From Pseudeuparius sepicola (taxonomy: Eukaryota > Arthropoda > Insecta > Coleoptera > Anthribidae), in NCBI GenBank assembly GCA_963920635.1, contig OY987301.1, positions 53,636,560 through 53,700,559 on the forward strand: a DNA stretch of 64,000 bases. The letters are read 5' to 3'. The notes beneath the pieces are model-generated. The model was not told where the DNA came from, made no database searches, and saw only the letters and a list, made by a program, of their open reading frames with translations. Within the stretch, counting starts at the first letter, position 1; the number at the start of each line of letters is the position of its first letter. This document shows positions 13,801 through 26,665 of this stretch, in pieces. Position numbers and translations under genes: made by a program.

Positions 13801-16800
13801 GTAGGACTCAATTTACGTCGGATAGGAATTTTCTTTTTTTAGCATGTCAACATTTTTGAAAATTGAAAAAGTGCGCTGGCCAGGCACTTAGAAATTTTTT
13901 AGAAAAAATTTGGGGGCGGAATCGTGTGGTAGAACTCAATTTAAGTCGCATAGGAATTTTCTTTTCGGAGCATGTCAACATTTTAGAAAATTGAAAAAGT
14001 GCGCTGGCTAGGTACATAGAAATTTTTATAACAATTTTAAGGGCGGAATCGTGTGGTAGAACTCAATTTAAGTCGCATAGGAATTTTCTTTTCGGAGCAT
14101 GTCAACATTTTTGAAAATTGAAAAAGTGCACTGGCCAGGCACTCAGAATTTTTTTAGAAAAATTTTGAGGGCGGAATCATGTTGTAGAACTCAATTTACG
14201 TCGCATAGGAATTTTCTTTTCGGAGCATGTCAACATTTTTGAAAATTGAAAAAGTGCGCTGGCTAGGTACATAGAAATTTTTTAGAAAAATTTTGAGGTC
14301 GGAATCGTGTTGTAGAACTAAATTTACGTCGCATAGGAATTTTTTTTTCGGAGCATGTCAACGATTTTGAAAATTAAAGAAGTGCGCTGGCATTAGAAAT
14401 TTTTTAGAAAAAGTTTGATGGCGGAATCGTGTTGTAGAACTCAATTTAAGTCGCATAGGAATTTTCTTTTCGGAGCATGTCAAGATTTTTGAAAATTGAA
14501 AAAGTGCGCTGGCCAGGCACTTAGAAATTTATAGAACAATTTGGAGGGCGGAATCGTGTTGTAGAACTCAAATTACGTCGCATAGGAATTTTTTATTCGG
14601 AGCATGTCAACATTTTTGAAAATTGAAAAAGTGCGCTGGCTAGGGACTTAGAAATTTTATAAAAAAATTTGGAGGGCGGAATCGTGTTGTAGAACTCAAT
14701 TTACGTCGCATAGGAATTTTCTTTTCGGAGCATGTCAACATTTTTGAAAATTGAAAAAGTGCGCTGGCTTAGGCACTTAGAAATTTTATAGAAAAATTTG
14801 GATGGCGGAATCGTGTTATAGAACTCAATTTAAGTCGCATAGGAATTTTCTTTTCGGAGCATGTCAACATTTTTGAAAATTGAATAAGTGCGCTGGCCAG
14901 GCACATTATGACAGCTCAATTTACCTCGGATAGGATTTTTTTTTTGGGAGCATGGCAACATTTTTGAAAATCTAAAAAGTGCGCTGGCCAGGCACTTAGA
15001 AATTTTTTAGAAGAATTTGGAGTCCGAAATCGTGTTGTCAGGACCACATTTTTGAAAATTAAAAAAGTGCCCTGGCCAGGCACTTAGAAATTTTTTAGAA
15101 AAATTTGGAGGCCGGAATAGTGTTGTAGGATTCAATTTACGTCGGATAGGAATTTTTTTTTTTCGGAGCATGTCCACATTTTTGAAAATTCAAAAAGTGC
15201 GCTGGACAGGCACTTAGAAATTTTTTAGAAAAAATTAGAGGCAGGAATCGGGTTGTAGGGCTCAATTTACGTCGGATAGGATTTTTTTTCGGAGCATTTC
15301 AACATTTTTGAAAATTTAAAAAGTGCGCTGGCCAGGCACTTAGAAATTTTTTAGAAAAATTTTAAGGCCGGAATCGTGTTGGACGGCTCAATTTACGTCG
15401 GATGGGAATTTTTTTTCGGAGCATGTCTACATTTTTGAAAATTCAAAAAGTGATGTGGAGAGGCACTTGGAAATTTTTTAGAAAAAATTAGAGGCCGGAA
15501 TCGTGTTGTAGGACTCAATGTACGTCGGATAGGATTTTTCTTTTCGGAGCATGGCAACATTTTTGAAAATTTAAAAAGTGCGCTGGCCGGGCTCTTAGAG
15601 ATTTTTTAGGAAAATTTGGATTCCGGAATCGTGTTGTAGGACTCAATTTAGGTCGGATAGATATATTTTTTTCAGATCATGTCAATATTTTTGAAAATTC
15701 AAAAAGTACTCTGGCCAGGCATTATGAAATTTTTTAGAAAAATTTTGAGACCGGAATCGTGTTGTAATTTACGTCGGATAGGATTTTTTTTCCGGAGCAT
15801 GACAACATTTTTGAAAATTCAAAAATTGCCCTGGCCAGGCACTTTGAGATTTTTTAGAAAAATTTGGATTCCGGAATCGTGTTGTAGGACTCAATTTAGG
15901 TCGGATAGGTTTTTTTTTTGGATCATGTCAAAATTTTTGAAAATTCAAAAAGTACTCTGGCCAGGAATTATGAAATTTTTAGAAAAATTTGGAGGCCGGA
16001 ATCGTGTTTTTTTTACCTCGGATAGGATTTTTTTTCGGAGCATGTCAACATTTTTGAAAATTCAAAAAGTGCGGTGGACAGGCACTTAGAAATTTTTTAG
16101 AAAAAATTAGAGGCCGGAATCGGGTTGTAGGACTCAATTTAGGTCGGATAGGTTTTTTTTTGGATCATGTCAATATTTTTGAAAATTTAAAAAGTACTCT
16201 GGCCAGGAATTATGAAATTTTTAGAAAAATTTGGAGGCCGGAATCGTGTTTTTTTTACCTCGGATAGGATTTTTTTTCGGAGCATGTCAACATTTTTGAA
16301 AATTCAAAAAGTGCGGTGGACAGGCACTTGGAAATTTTTTAGAAAAAATTAGAGGCCGGAATCGGGTTGTAGCGCTCAATTTACGTCGGATAGGATTTTT
16401 TTTCGGAGCATGTCAACATTTTTGAAAATTTAAAATGTGCGCTGGCCAGGCACTTAAAGATTTTTTAGGAAAATTTGGATTCCGGAATCGTGTTGTAGGA
16501 CTCAGTTTAGGTCGGATAGGTATATTTTTTTTCGGATCATGTCAATATTTTTGAAAATTCAAAAAGTACTCTGGCCAGGCATTATGAAATTTTTTAGAAA
16601 AATTTGGAGGCCGCAATCTTGTTGTACGGCGCACGCAATTTACGTCGGATAGGATTTTTTTTCCCGGAGCATGACAACATTTTTGAAAATCTAAAAAGTG
16701 CGCTGGCAGGCACTTCGAAATTTGTTAGAAGAATTTAGAGGCGGGAATCGTGTTGTGGGACTCAATTTACGTCGTATAGGATTTTTTTTCGGAGCATGTC

Positions 16801-17644
16801 CACATTTTTGAAAATTCAAAAAGTGCCCTGGCCAGGCACTTTGAGATTTTTTAGAAAAATTTGGATTCCGGAATAGTGTTGTAGGGCTCAATTTACGTCG
16901 CATAGGAATTTTTTTTTCGGAGCATCTCAACAATTTTGAAAATTTAAAAAGTGCGCTGGCCAGGCACTTAGAAATTTTTTAGAAAAATTTTAAGGCCGGA
17001 ATCGTGTTGTAGGAGGCAACTTAGGTTGGATAGGTTTTTTTTTTTTCGGATCATGTCAATATTTTTGAAATTTCAAAAAGTACTCTGGCCAGGCATTATG
17101 AAATTTTTTAGAAAAATTTGGAGGCCGGAATCGTGTTGTAATTTACGTCGGATAGGATTTTTTTTTTTCGGAGCATGACAACATTTTTGAAAATCTAAAA
17201 AGTGCGCTGGCAGGCACTTCGAAATTTTTTAAAAGAATTTAGAGGCGGGAATCGTGTTGTGGGACTCAATTTACGTCGGTTAGGAATTTTTTTTTCGGAG
17301 CATGTCCACATTTTTGAAAATTCAAAAAGTGCCCTGGCCAGGCACTTTGAGATTTTTTAGAAAAATTTGGATTCCGGAATCGTGTTGTAGGGCTCAATTT
17401 ACGTCGCATAGGAATTTTTTTTCGGAGCATCTCAACAATTTTGAAAAGTTTAAGAGTGGGCTGGCCAGGCACTTAGAATTTTTTTAGAAAAATTTGTAGG
17501 CCGGAATCGTGTTGTAGGACTCAATTAATGTGGGATAAACTTTGTTTTTTCGGAGCATGTCAACATTTTTGAAAATTTAAAAAGTACCCTGGCCGGGCAC
17601 TTAGAGATTTTTTAAGAAAATTTGGATTCCGGAATCGTGTTGTA
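10860..17644 (+). repeat. 6.8-kb mixed block, also present at 25040-32283
   Basis: The block matches 25040-32283 at an offset of 14185 bp up to about 14905 and 14640 bp after it. The 455-bp change of offset marks a deletion in this copy at about 14910. Checked stretches agree base for base apart from T-run lengths. For example, one T-run is 11 bases at about 17158-17168 and 10 at about 31798-31807. The block ends at 17644, where it joins, in register at gtgttgtag, to class A sequence like that at 5856. Confidence 0.8.
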
Positions 17645-20600
17645 GAACTAAATTTACGTCGCATAGGAATTTTCTTTTCGGAACATGTCAACATTTTTGA
17701 AAATTGAAAAAGTGCGCTGGCCAGGCACTTAGAAATTTTTTAGACAAATTTTGAGGGCGGAATCGTGTTGTAGAACTCAATTTAAGTCGCATAGGAATTT
17801 TCTTTTCGGAGCATGTCAACATTTTTAAAATTGAGAAAGTGCGCTGGTCAGGCACTTAGAAATTTATAGAAAAATTTGGAGGCCGATATCGTGTTGTAGG
17901 ACTCAATTTACGTCGCATAGTAATTTTTTTTTGGAGCATGTCAACGTTTTTGAAAATTAAAAAAGTGCGCTGGCCAATCACTTAGAAATTTTTTAGAAAA
18001 ATTTTGAGGGCGGAATCGTGTTGTAGAACTCAATTTATGTCGCATAGGAATTTTCTTTTCGGAGCATGTCAACATTTTTGAAAATTGAAAAAGTGCGCTG
18101 GCTAGGTACATAGAAATTTTTTAGAAAAATTTTGAGGTCGGAATCGTGTTGTAGAACTAAATTAACGTCGCATAGGAATTTTCTTTTCGGAGCATGTCAA
18201 CATTTTTGAAAATTGAAAAAGTGCACTGGCCAGGCACTTAGAAATTTTTTAGAAAAATTTTGAGGGCGGAATCGTTTTGTAGAACTCAATTTACGTCGCA
18301 TAGAAATTTTCTTTTCGGAGCATGTCAATATTTTTGAAAATTGAAAAAGTGCGCTGGCCAGGCACTTAGAAATTTTTTAGAAAAATTTTGAGGGCGGAAT
18401 CGTGTTGTAGAACTAAATTTACGTCGCATAGGAATTTTCTTTTCGGAACATGTCAACATTTTTGAAAATTGAAAAAGTGCGCTGGCCAGGCACTTAGAAA
18501 TTTTTTAGACAAATTTTGAGGGCGGAATCGTGTTGTAGAACTCAATTTAAGTCGCATAGGAATTTTCTTTTCGGAGCATGTCAACATTTTTAAAATTGAG
18601 AAAGTGCGCTGGTCAGGCACTTAGAAATTTATAGAAAAATTTGGAGGCCGATATCGTGTTGTAGGACTCAATTTACGTCGCATAGTAATTTTTTTTTGGA
18701 GCATGTCAACGTTTTTGAAAATTAAAAAAGTGCGCTGGCCAGGCACTTAGAAATTTTTTAGAAAAATTTTGAGGGCGGAATCGTGTTGTAGAACTCAATT
18801 TAAGTCGCATAGGAATTTTCTTTTCGGAGCATGTCAACATATTTGAAAATTGAAAAAATGCGCTGGCCAGGCACTTAGAAATTTTTTAGAAAAATTTTGA
18901 GGGCGGAATCGTTTTGTAGAACTCAATTTACGTCGCATAGGAATTTTCTTTTCGGAGCATGTCAATATTTTTGAAAATTGAAAAAGTGCGCTGGCTAGGC
19001 ACTTAGAAATTTTATAAAAAAATTTGGAGGGCGGAATCGTGTTGTAGAACTCAATTTACGTCGCATAGGAATTTTCTTTTCGGAGCATGTCAACATTTTT
19101 GAAAATTAAAAAAGTGCGCTGGCATTAGAAATTTTTTAGAAAAATTTTGAGGGCGGAATCGTGTTGTAGAACTCAATTTAAGTCGCATAGGAATTTTCTT
19201 TTCGGAGCATGTCAACATTTTTGAAAATTGAAAAAGTGCGCTGGCCAGGCACTTAGAAATTTTTTAGAAAAATTTGGAGGCCGATATTGTGTGTAGGACT
19301 CAATTTACGTCGCATAGTAATTTTTTTTTTCGGAGCATGTCAACGTTTTTGAAAATTAAAAAAGTGCGCTGGCATTAGAAATTTTTTAGAAAAATTTTGA
19401 GGGCGGAATCGTGTTTTAGAACTCAATTTACGTCGCATAGCAATTTTCTTTTCGGAGCATGTCAACATTTTTGAAAATTGAAAAAGTGCGCTGGCCAGGC
19501 ACTTAGAAATTTATAGGAAAATTTGGAGGGCGGAATCGTGTTGTAGAACTCAAATTACGTCGCATAGGAATTTTTTATTCGGAGCATGTCAACATTTTTG
19601 AAAATTGAAAAAGTGCGCTGGCTAGGCACTTAGAAATTTTATAAAAAAAATTGGAGGGCGGAATCGTGTTGTAGAACTCAATTTACGTCGCATAGGAATT
19701 TTCTTTTCGGAGCATGTCAACATTTTTGAAAATTGAAAAAGTGCGCTGGCCAGGCACTTAGAAATTTTTTAGAAAAATTTTGAGGGCGGAATCGTGTTGT
19801 AGAACTCAATTTAAGTCGCATAGGAATTTTCTTTTCGGAGCATGTCAACATTTTTGAAAATTGAAAAAGTGCGCTGGCTAGGTACATAGAAATTTTTTAG
19901 AAAAATTTTGAGGTCGGAATCGTGTTGTAGAACTAAATTAACGTCGCATAGGAATCTTCTTTTCGGAGCATGTCAACATTTTTGAAAATTGAAAAAGTGC
20001 ACTGGCCAGGCACTTAGAAATTTTTTAGAAAAATTTTGAGGGCGGAATCGTTTTGTAGAACTCAATTTACGTCGCATAGAAATTTTCTTTTCGGAGCATG
20101 TCAATATTTTTGAAAATTGAAAAAGTGCGCTGGCCAGGCACTTAGAAATTTTTTAGAAAAATTTTGAGGGCGGAATCGTGTTGTAGAACTAAATTTACGT
20201 CGCATAGGAATTTTCTTTTCGGAACATGTCAACATTTTTGAAAATTGAAAAAGTGCGCTGGCCAGGCACTTAGAAATTTTTTAGAAAAATTTGGAGGCCG
20301 ATATTGTGTGTAGGACTCAATTTACGTCGCATAGTAATTTTTTTTTTCGGAGCATGTCAACGTTTTTGAAAATTAAAAAAGTGCGCTGGCATTAGAAATT
20401 TTTTAGAAAAATTTTGAGGGCGGAATCGTGTTTTAGAACTCAATTTACGTCGCATAGCAATTTTCTTTTCGGAGCATGTCAACATTTTTGAAAATTGAAA
20501 AAGTGCGCTGGCCAGGCACTTAGAAATTTATAGAAAAATTTGGAGGGCGGAATCGTGTTGTAGAACTCAAATTACGTCGCATAGGAATTTTTTATTCGGA

Positions 20601-22070
20601 GCATGTAAACATTTTTGAAAATTGAAAAAGTGCGCTGGCTAGGCACTTAAAAATTTTATAAAAAAAATTGGAGGGCGGAATCGTGTTGTAGGACTCAATT
20701 TACGTCGCATAGTAATTTTTTTTTCGGAGCATGTCAACGTTTTTGAAAATTAAAAAAGTGGGCTGGCATTAGAAATTTTTTAGAAAAATTTTGAGGGCGG
20801 AATCGTGTTTTAGAACTCAATTTACGTCGCATAGCAATTTTCTTTTCGGAGCATGTCAACATTTTTGAAAATTGAAAAAGTGCGCTGGCCAGGCACTTAG
20901 AAATTTATAGGAAAATTTGGAGGGCGGAATCGTGTTGTAGAACTCAAATTACGTCGCATAGGAATTTTTTATTCGGAGCATGTCAACATTTTTGAAAATT
21001 GAAAAAGTGCGCTGGCTAGGCACTTAGAAATTTTATAAAAAAAATTGGAGGGCGGAATCGTGTTGTAGAACTCAAATTACGTCGCATAGGAATTTTTTAT
21101 TCGGAGCATGTCAACATTTTTGAAAATTGAAAAAGTGCGCTGGCTAGGCACTTAGAAATTTTATAAAAAAAATTGGAGGGCGGAATCGTGTTGTAGAACT
21201 CAATTTACGTCGCATAGGAATTTTCTTTTCGGAGCATGTCAACATTTTTGAAAATTGAAAAAGTGCGCTGGCCAGGCACTTAGAAATTTTTTAGAAAAAT
21301 TTTGAGGGCGGAATCGTGTTGTAGAACTCAATTTAAGTCGCATAGGAATTTTCTTTTCGGAGCATGTCAACATTTTTGAAAATTGAAAAAGTGCGCTGGC
21401 TAGGTACATAGAAATTTTTTAGAAAAATTTTGAGGTCGGAATCGTGTTGTAGAACTAAATTAACGTCGCATAGGAATTTTCTTTTCGGAGCATGTCAACA
21501 TTTTTGAAAATTGAAAAAGTGCGCTGGCATTAGAAATTTTTTAGAAAAATTTTGAGGGCGGAATCGTGTTGTAGAACTCAATTTAAGTCGCATAGGAATT
21601 TTCTTTTCGGAGCATGTCAACATTTTTGAAAATTGAAAAAGTGCGCTGGCCAGGCACTTAGAAATTTTTTAGAAAAATTTGGAGGCCGATATTGTGTGTA
21701 GGACTCAATTTACGTCGCATAGTAATTTTTTTTTTCGGAGCATGTCAACGTTTTTGAAAATTAAAAAAGTGCGCTGGCATTAGAAATTTTTTAGAAAAAT
21801 TTTGAGGGCGGAATCGTGTTTTAGAACTCAATTTACGTCGCATAGCAATTTTCTTTTCGGAGCATGTCAACATTTTTGAAAATTGAAAAAGTGCGCTGGC
21901 CAGGCACTTAGAAATTTATAGAAAAATTTGGAGGGCGGAATCGTGTTGTAGAACTCAAATTACGTCGCATAGGAATTTTTTATTCGGAGCATGTAAACAT
22001 TTTTGAAAATTGAAAAAGTGCGCTGGCTAGGCACTTAAAAATTTTATAAAAAAAATTGGAGGGCGGAATC
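17639..22070 (+). repeat. Class A block, copy of 5851-10281
   Basis: This is the second copy of the class A domain, with the same order of variant monomers as 5851-10281 at an offset of about 11788 bp. The left edge is a recombination join to class B sequence at about 17640. The right edge passes into a monomer reading tgtaggactcaatttacgtcgcatagt-type sequence, which differs from the first copy after 10281. Confidence 0.75.
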
Positions 22071-25000
22071 GTGTTGTAGGACTCAATTTACGTCGCATAG
22101 TAATTTTTTTTTCGGAGCATGTCAACGTTTTTGAAAATTAAAAAAGTGCGCTGGCATTAGAAATTTTTTAGAAAAATTTTGAGGGCGGAATCGTGTTTTA
22201 GAACTCAATTTACGTCGCATAGCAATTTTCTTTTCGGAGCATGTCAACATTTTTGAAAATTGAGAAAGTGCGCTGGCCAGGCACTTAGAAATTTATAGAA
22301 AAATTTGGAGGGCGGAATCGTGTTGTACGGCGCACGCAATTTACGTAGGATAGGATTTTTTTCCGGAGCATAACAACATTTTTGAAAATCAAAAAATTGC
22401 GCTGGCAGGCACTTCGAAATTTTTTAGAAGAATTTAGAGGCGGGAATCGTGTTGTGGGACTCAATTTACGTCGGATAGGAATTTTTTTTTTCGGAGCATG
22501 TCCACATTTTTGAAAATTCAAAAAGTGCCCTTTCCAGGCACTTTGAGATTTTTTAGAAAAATTTGGATTCCGGAATCGTGTTGTAGGGCTCAATTTACGT
22601 CGCATAGGATTTTTTTTTTCGGAGCATCACAACAATTTTGAAAATTTAAAAAGTGCGCTGGCCAGGCGCTTAGAAATTTTTTAGAAAAATTTTAAGGCCG
22701 GAATCGTGTTGTACGGCTCAATTTACGTCGGATGGGAATTTTTTTTCGGAGCATGTCTACATTTTTGAAAATTCAAAAAGTGCTGTGGAGAGGCACTTGG
22801 AAATTTTTTAGAAAAAATTAGAGGCCGGAATCGTGTTGTAGGACTCAATTTACGTCGGATAGGATTTTTCTTTTCGGAGCATGGCAACATTTTTGAAAAT
22901 TTAAATAGTGCGCTGGCCGGGCTCTTAGAGATTTTTTAGGAAAATTTGTATTCCGGAATCGTGTTGTGGGACTCAATTTAGGTCGGATAGGTATTTTTTT
23001 TCGGATCATGTCAATATTTTTGAAAATTCAAAAAGTACTCTGGCCAGGCATTATGAAATTTTTTAGAAAAATTTGGAGGCCGGAATCGTGTTGTACGGCG
23101 CACGCAATTTACGTCGGATAGGATTTTTTTTTCGGAGCATGACAACACATTTGAAAATCTAAAAAGTGCGCTGGCAGGCACTTCGAAATTTTTTAGAAGG
23201 ATTTAGAGGCGGGAATCGTGTTGTGGGACTCAATTTACGTCGGATAGGAATTTTTTTTTTCGGAGCATGTCCACATTTTTGAAAATTCAAAAAGTGCCCT
23301 GGCCAGGCACTTTGAGTTTTTTTAGAAAAATTTGGATTCCGGAATCGTGTTGTAGGGCTCAATTTACGTCGCATAGGAAATTTTTTCTCGGAGCATCTCA
23401 ACAATTTTGAAAAGGCACTTAGAATTTTTTTAGAAAAATTTGTAGGCCGGAATCGTGTTGTAGGACTCAATTTATGTCGGATAAACTTTTTTTTTTTTCG
23501 GAGCATGTCAACATTTTTGAAAATTCAAAAAGTGCGCTGGACAGGCACTTAGAAATTTTTTAGAAAAAATTAGAGGCCGGAATCGTGTGGTAGGGCTCAA
23601 TTTTCGTCGGATAGGATTTTTTTTCGGAGCATGCCAACATTTTTGAAAATTTAAAAAGTACCCTGGCCGGGCACTTAGAGATTTTTTAAGAAAATTTGGA
23701 TTCCGGAATCGTGTTGTAGGACTCAATTTAGGTCGGATAGGTATTTTTTTTTGGATCATGTCAATATTTTTGAAAATTGAAAAAGTGCGCTGGCTAGGCA
23801 CTTAGAAATTTTATAAAAAAAATTGGAGGGCGGAATCGTGTTGTAGAACTCAAATTACGTCGCATAGGAATTTTTTATTCGGAGCATGTCAACATTTTTG
23901 AAAATTGAAAAAGTGCGCTGGCTAGGCACTTAGAAATTTTATAAAAAAAATTGGAGGGCGGAATCGTGTTGTAGAACTCAAATTACGTCGCATAGGAATT
24001 TTTTATTCGGAGCATGTCAACATTTTTGAAAATTGAAAAAGTGCGCTGGCTAGGCACTTAGAAATTTTATAAAAAAAATTGGAGGGCGGAATCGTGTTGT
24101 AGAACTCAATTTACGTCGCATAGGAATTTTCTTTTCGGAGCATGTCAACATTTTTGAAAATTGAAAAAGTGCGCTGGCCAGGCACTTAGAAATTTTTTAG
24201 AAAAATTTTGAGGGCGGAATCGTGTTGTAGAACTCAATTTAAGTCGCATAGGAATTTTCTTTTCGGAGCATGTCAACATTTTTGAAAATTGAAAAAGTGC
24301 GCTGGCTAGGTACATAGAAATTTTTTAGAAAAATTTTGAGGTCGGAATCGTGTTGTAGAACTAAATTAACGTCGCATAGGAATTTTCTTTTCGGAGCATG
24401 TCAACATTTTTGAAAATTGAAAAAGTGCGCTGGCATTAGAAATTTTTTAGAAAAATTTTGAGGGCGGAATCGTGTTGTAGAACTCAATTTAAGTCGCATA
24501 GGAATTTTCTTTTCGGAGCATGTCAACATTTTTGAAAATTGAAAAAGTGCGCTGGCCAGGCACTTAGAAATTTTTTAGAAAAATTTGGAGGCCGATATTG
24601 TGTGTAGGACTCAATTTACGTCGCATAGTAATTTTTTTTTTCGGAGCATGTCAACGTTTTTGAAAATTAAAAAAGTGCGCTGGCATTAGAAATTTTTTAG
24701 AAAAATTTTGAGGGCGGAATCGTGTTTTAGAACTCAATTTACGTCGCATAGCAATTTTCTTTTCGGAGCATGTCAACATTTTTGAAAATTGAAAAAGTGC
24801 GCTGGCCAGGCACTTAGAAATTTATAGAAAAATTTGGAGGGCGGAATCGTGTTGTAGAACTCAAATTACGTCGCATAGGAATTTTTTATTCGGAGCATGT
24901 AAACATTTTTGAAAATTGAAAAAGTGCGCTGGCTAGGCACTTAAAAATTTTATAAAAAAAATTGGAGGGCGGAATCGTGTTGTAGGACTCAATTTACGTC

Positions 25001-26665
25001 GCATAGTAATTTTTTTTTCGGAGCATGTCAACGTTTTTGAAAATTAAAAAAGTGCGCTGGCATTAGAAATTTTTTAGAAAAATTTTGAGGGCGGAATCGT
25101 GTTTTAGAACTCAATTTACGTCGCATAGCAATTTTCTTTTCGGAGCATGTCAACATTTTTGAAAATTGAGAAAGTGCGCTGGCCAGGCACTTAGAAATTT
25201 ATAGAAAAATTTGGAGGGCGGAATCGTGTTGTACGGCGCACGCAATTTACGTAGGATAGGATTTTTTTCCGGAGCATAACAACATTTTTGAAAATCAAAA
25301 AATTGCGCTGGCAGGCACTTCGAAATTTTTTAGAAGAATTTAGAGGCGGGAATCGTGTTGTGGGACTCAATTTACGTCGGATAGGAATTTTTTTTTTCGG
25401 AGCATGTCCACATTTTTGAAAATTCAAAAAGTGCCCTTTCCAGGCACTTTGAGATTTTTTAGAAAAATTTGGATTCCGGAATCGTGTTGTAGGGCTCAAT
25501 TTACGTCGCATAGGATTTTTTTTTTCGGAGCATCACAACAATTTTGAAAATTTAAAAAGTGCGCTGGCCAGGCGCTTAGAAATTTTTTAGAAAAATTTTA
25601 AGGCCGGAATCGTGTTGTACGGCTCAATTTACGTCGGATGGGAATTTTTTTTCGGAGCATGTCTACATTTTTGAAAATTCAAAAAGTGCTGTGGAGAGGC
25701 ACTTGGAAATTTTTTAGAAAAAATTAGAGGCCGGAATCGTGTTGTAGGACTCAATTTACGTCGGATAGGATTTTTCTTTTCGGAGCATGGCAACATTTTT
25801 GAAAATTTAAATAGTGCGCTGGCCGGGCTCTTAGAGATTTTTTAGGAAAATTTGTATTCCGGAATCGTGTTGTGGGACTCAATTTAGGTCGGATAGGTAT
25901 TTTTTTTCGGATCATGTCAATATTTTTGAAAATTCAAAAAGTACTCTGGCCAGGCATTATGAAATTTTTTAGAAAAATTTGGAGGCCGGAATCGTGTTGT
26001 ACGGCGCACGCAATTTACGTCGGATAGGATTTTTTTTTCGGAGCATGACAACACATTTGAAAATCTAAAAAGTGCGCTGGCAGGCACTTCGAAATTTTTT
26101 AGAAGGATTTAGAGGCGGGAATCGTGTTGTGGGACTCAATTTACGTCGGATAGGAATTTTTTTTTTCGGAGCATGTCCACATTTTTGAAAATTCAAAAAG
26201 TGCCCTGGCCAGGCACTTTGAGTTTTTTTAGAAAAATTTGGATTCCGGAATCGTGTTGTAGGGCTCAATTTACGTCGCATAGGAAATTTTTTCTCGGAGC
26301 ATCTCAACAATTTTGAAAAGGCACTTAGAATTTTTTTAGAAAAATTTGTAGGCCGGAATCGTGTTGTAGGACTCAATTTATGTCGGATAAACTTTTTTTT
26401 TTTTCGGAGCATGTCAACATTTTTGAAAATTCAAAAAGTGCGCTGGACAGGCACTTAGAAATTTTTTAGAAAAAATTAGAGGCCGGAATCGTGTGGTAGG
26501 GCTCAATTTTCGTCGGATAGGATTTTTTTTCGGAGCATGCCAACATTTTTGAAAATTTAAAAAGTACCCTGGCCGGGCACTTAGAGATTTTTTAAGAAAA
26601 TTTGGATTCCGGAATCGTGTTGTAGGACTCAATTTAGGTCGGATAGGTATTTTTTTTTGGATCAT
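20950..26665 (+). repeat. Tandem duplication of a 2.9-kb satellite block
   Basis: The class A to class B unit is repeated with an offset of 2906 bp: the gtacggcgcacgcaattt landmark lies at about 22324 and 25230, and the class B blocks 22325-23770 and 25230-26665 match. The second copy has one extra aaattacg monomer (three at about 23780-24080 against two at about 20995-21180). The duplication join at about 23770 is a hybrid monomer that is class B up to catgtcaatatttttgaaaatt and class A after it. Confidence 0.8.
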
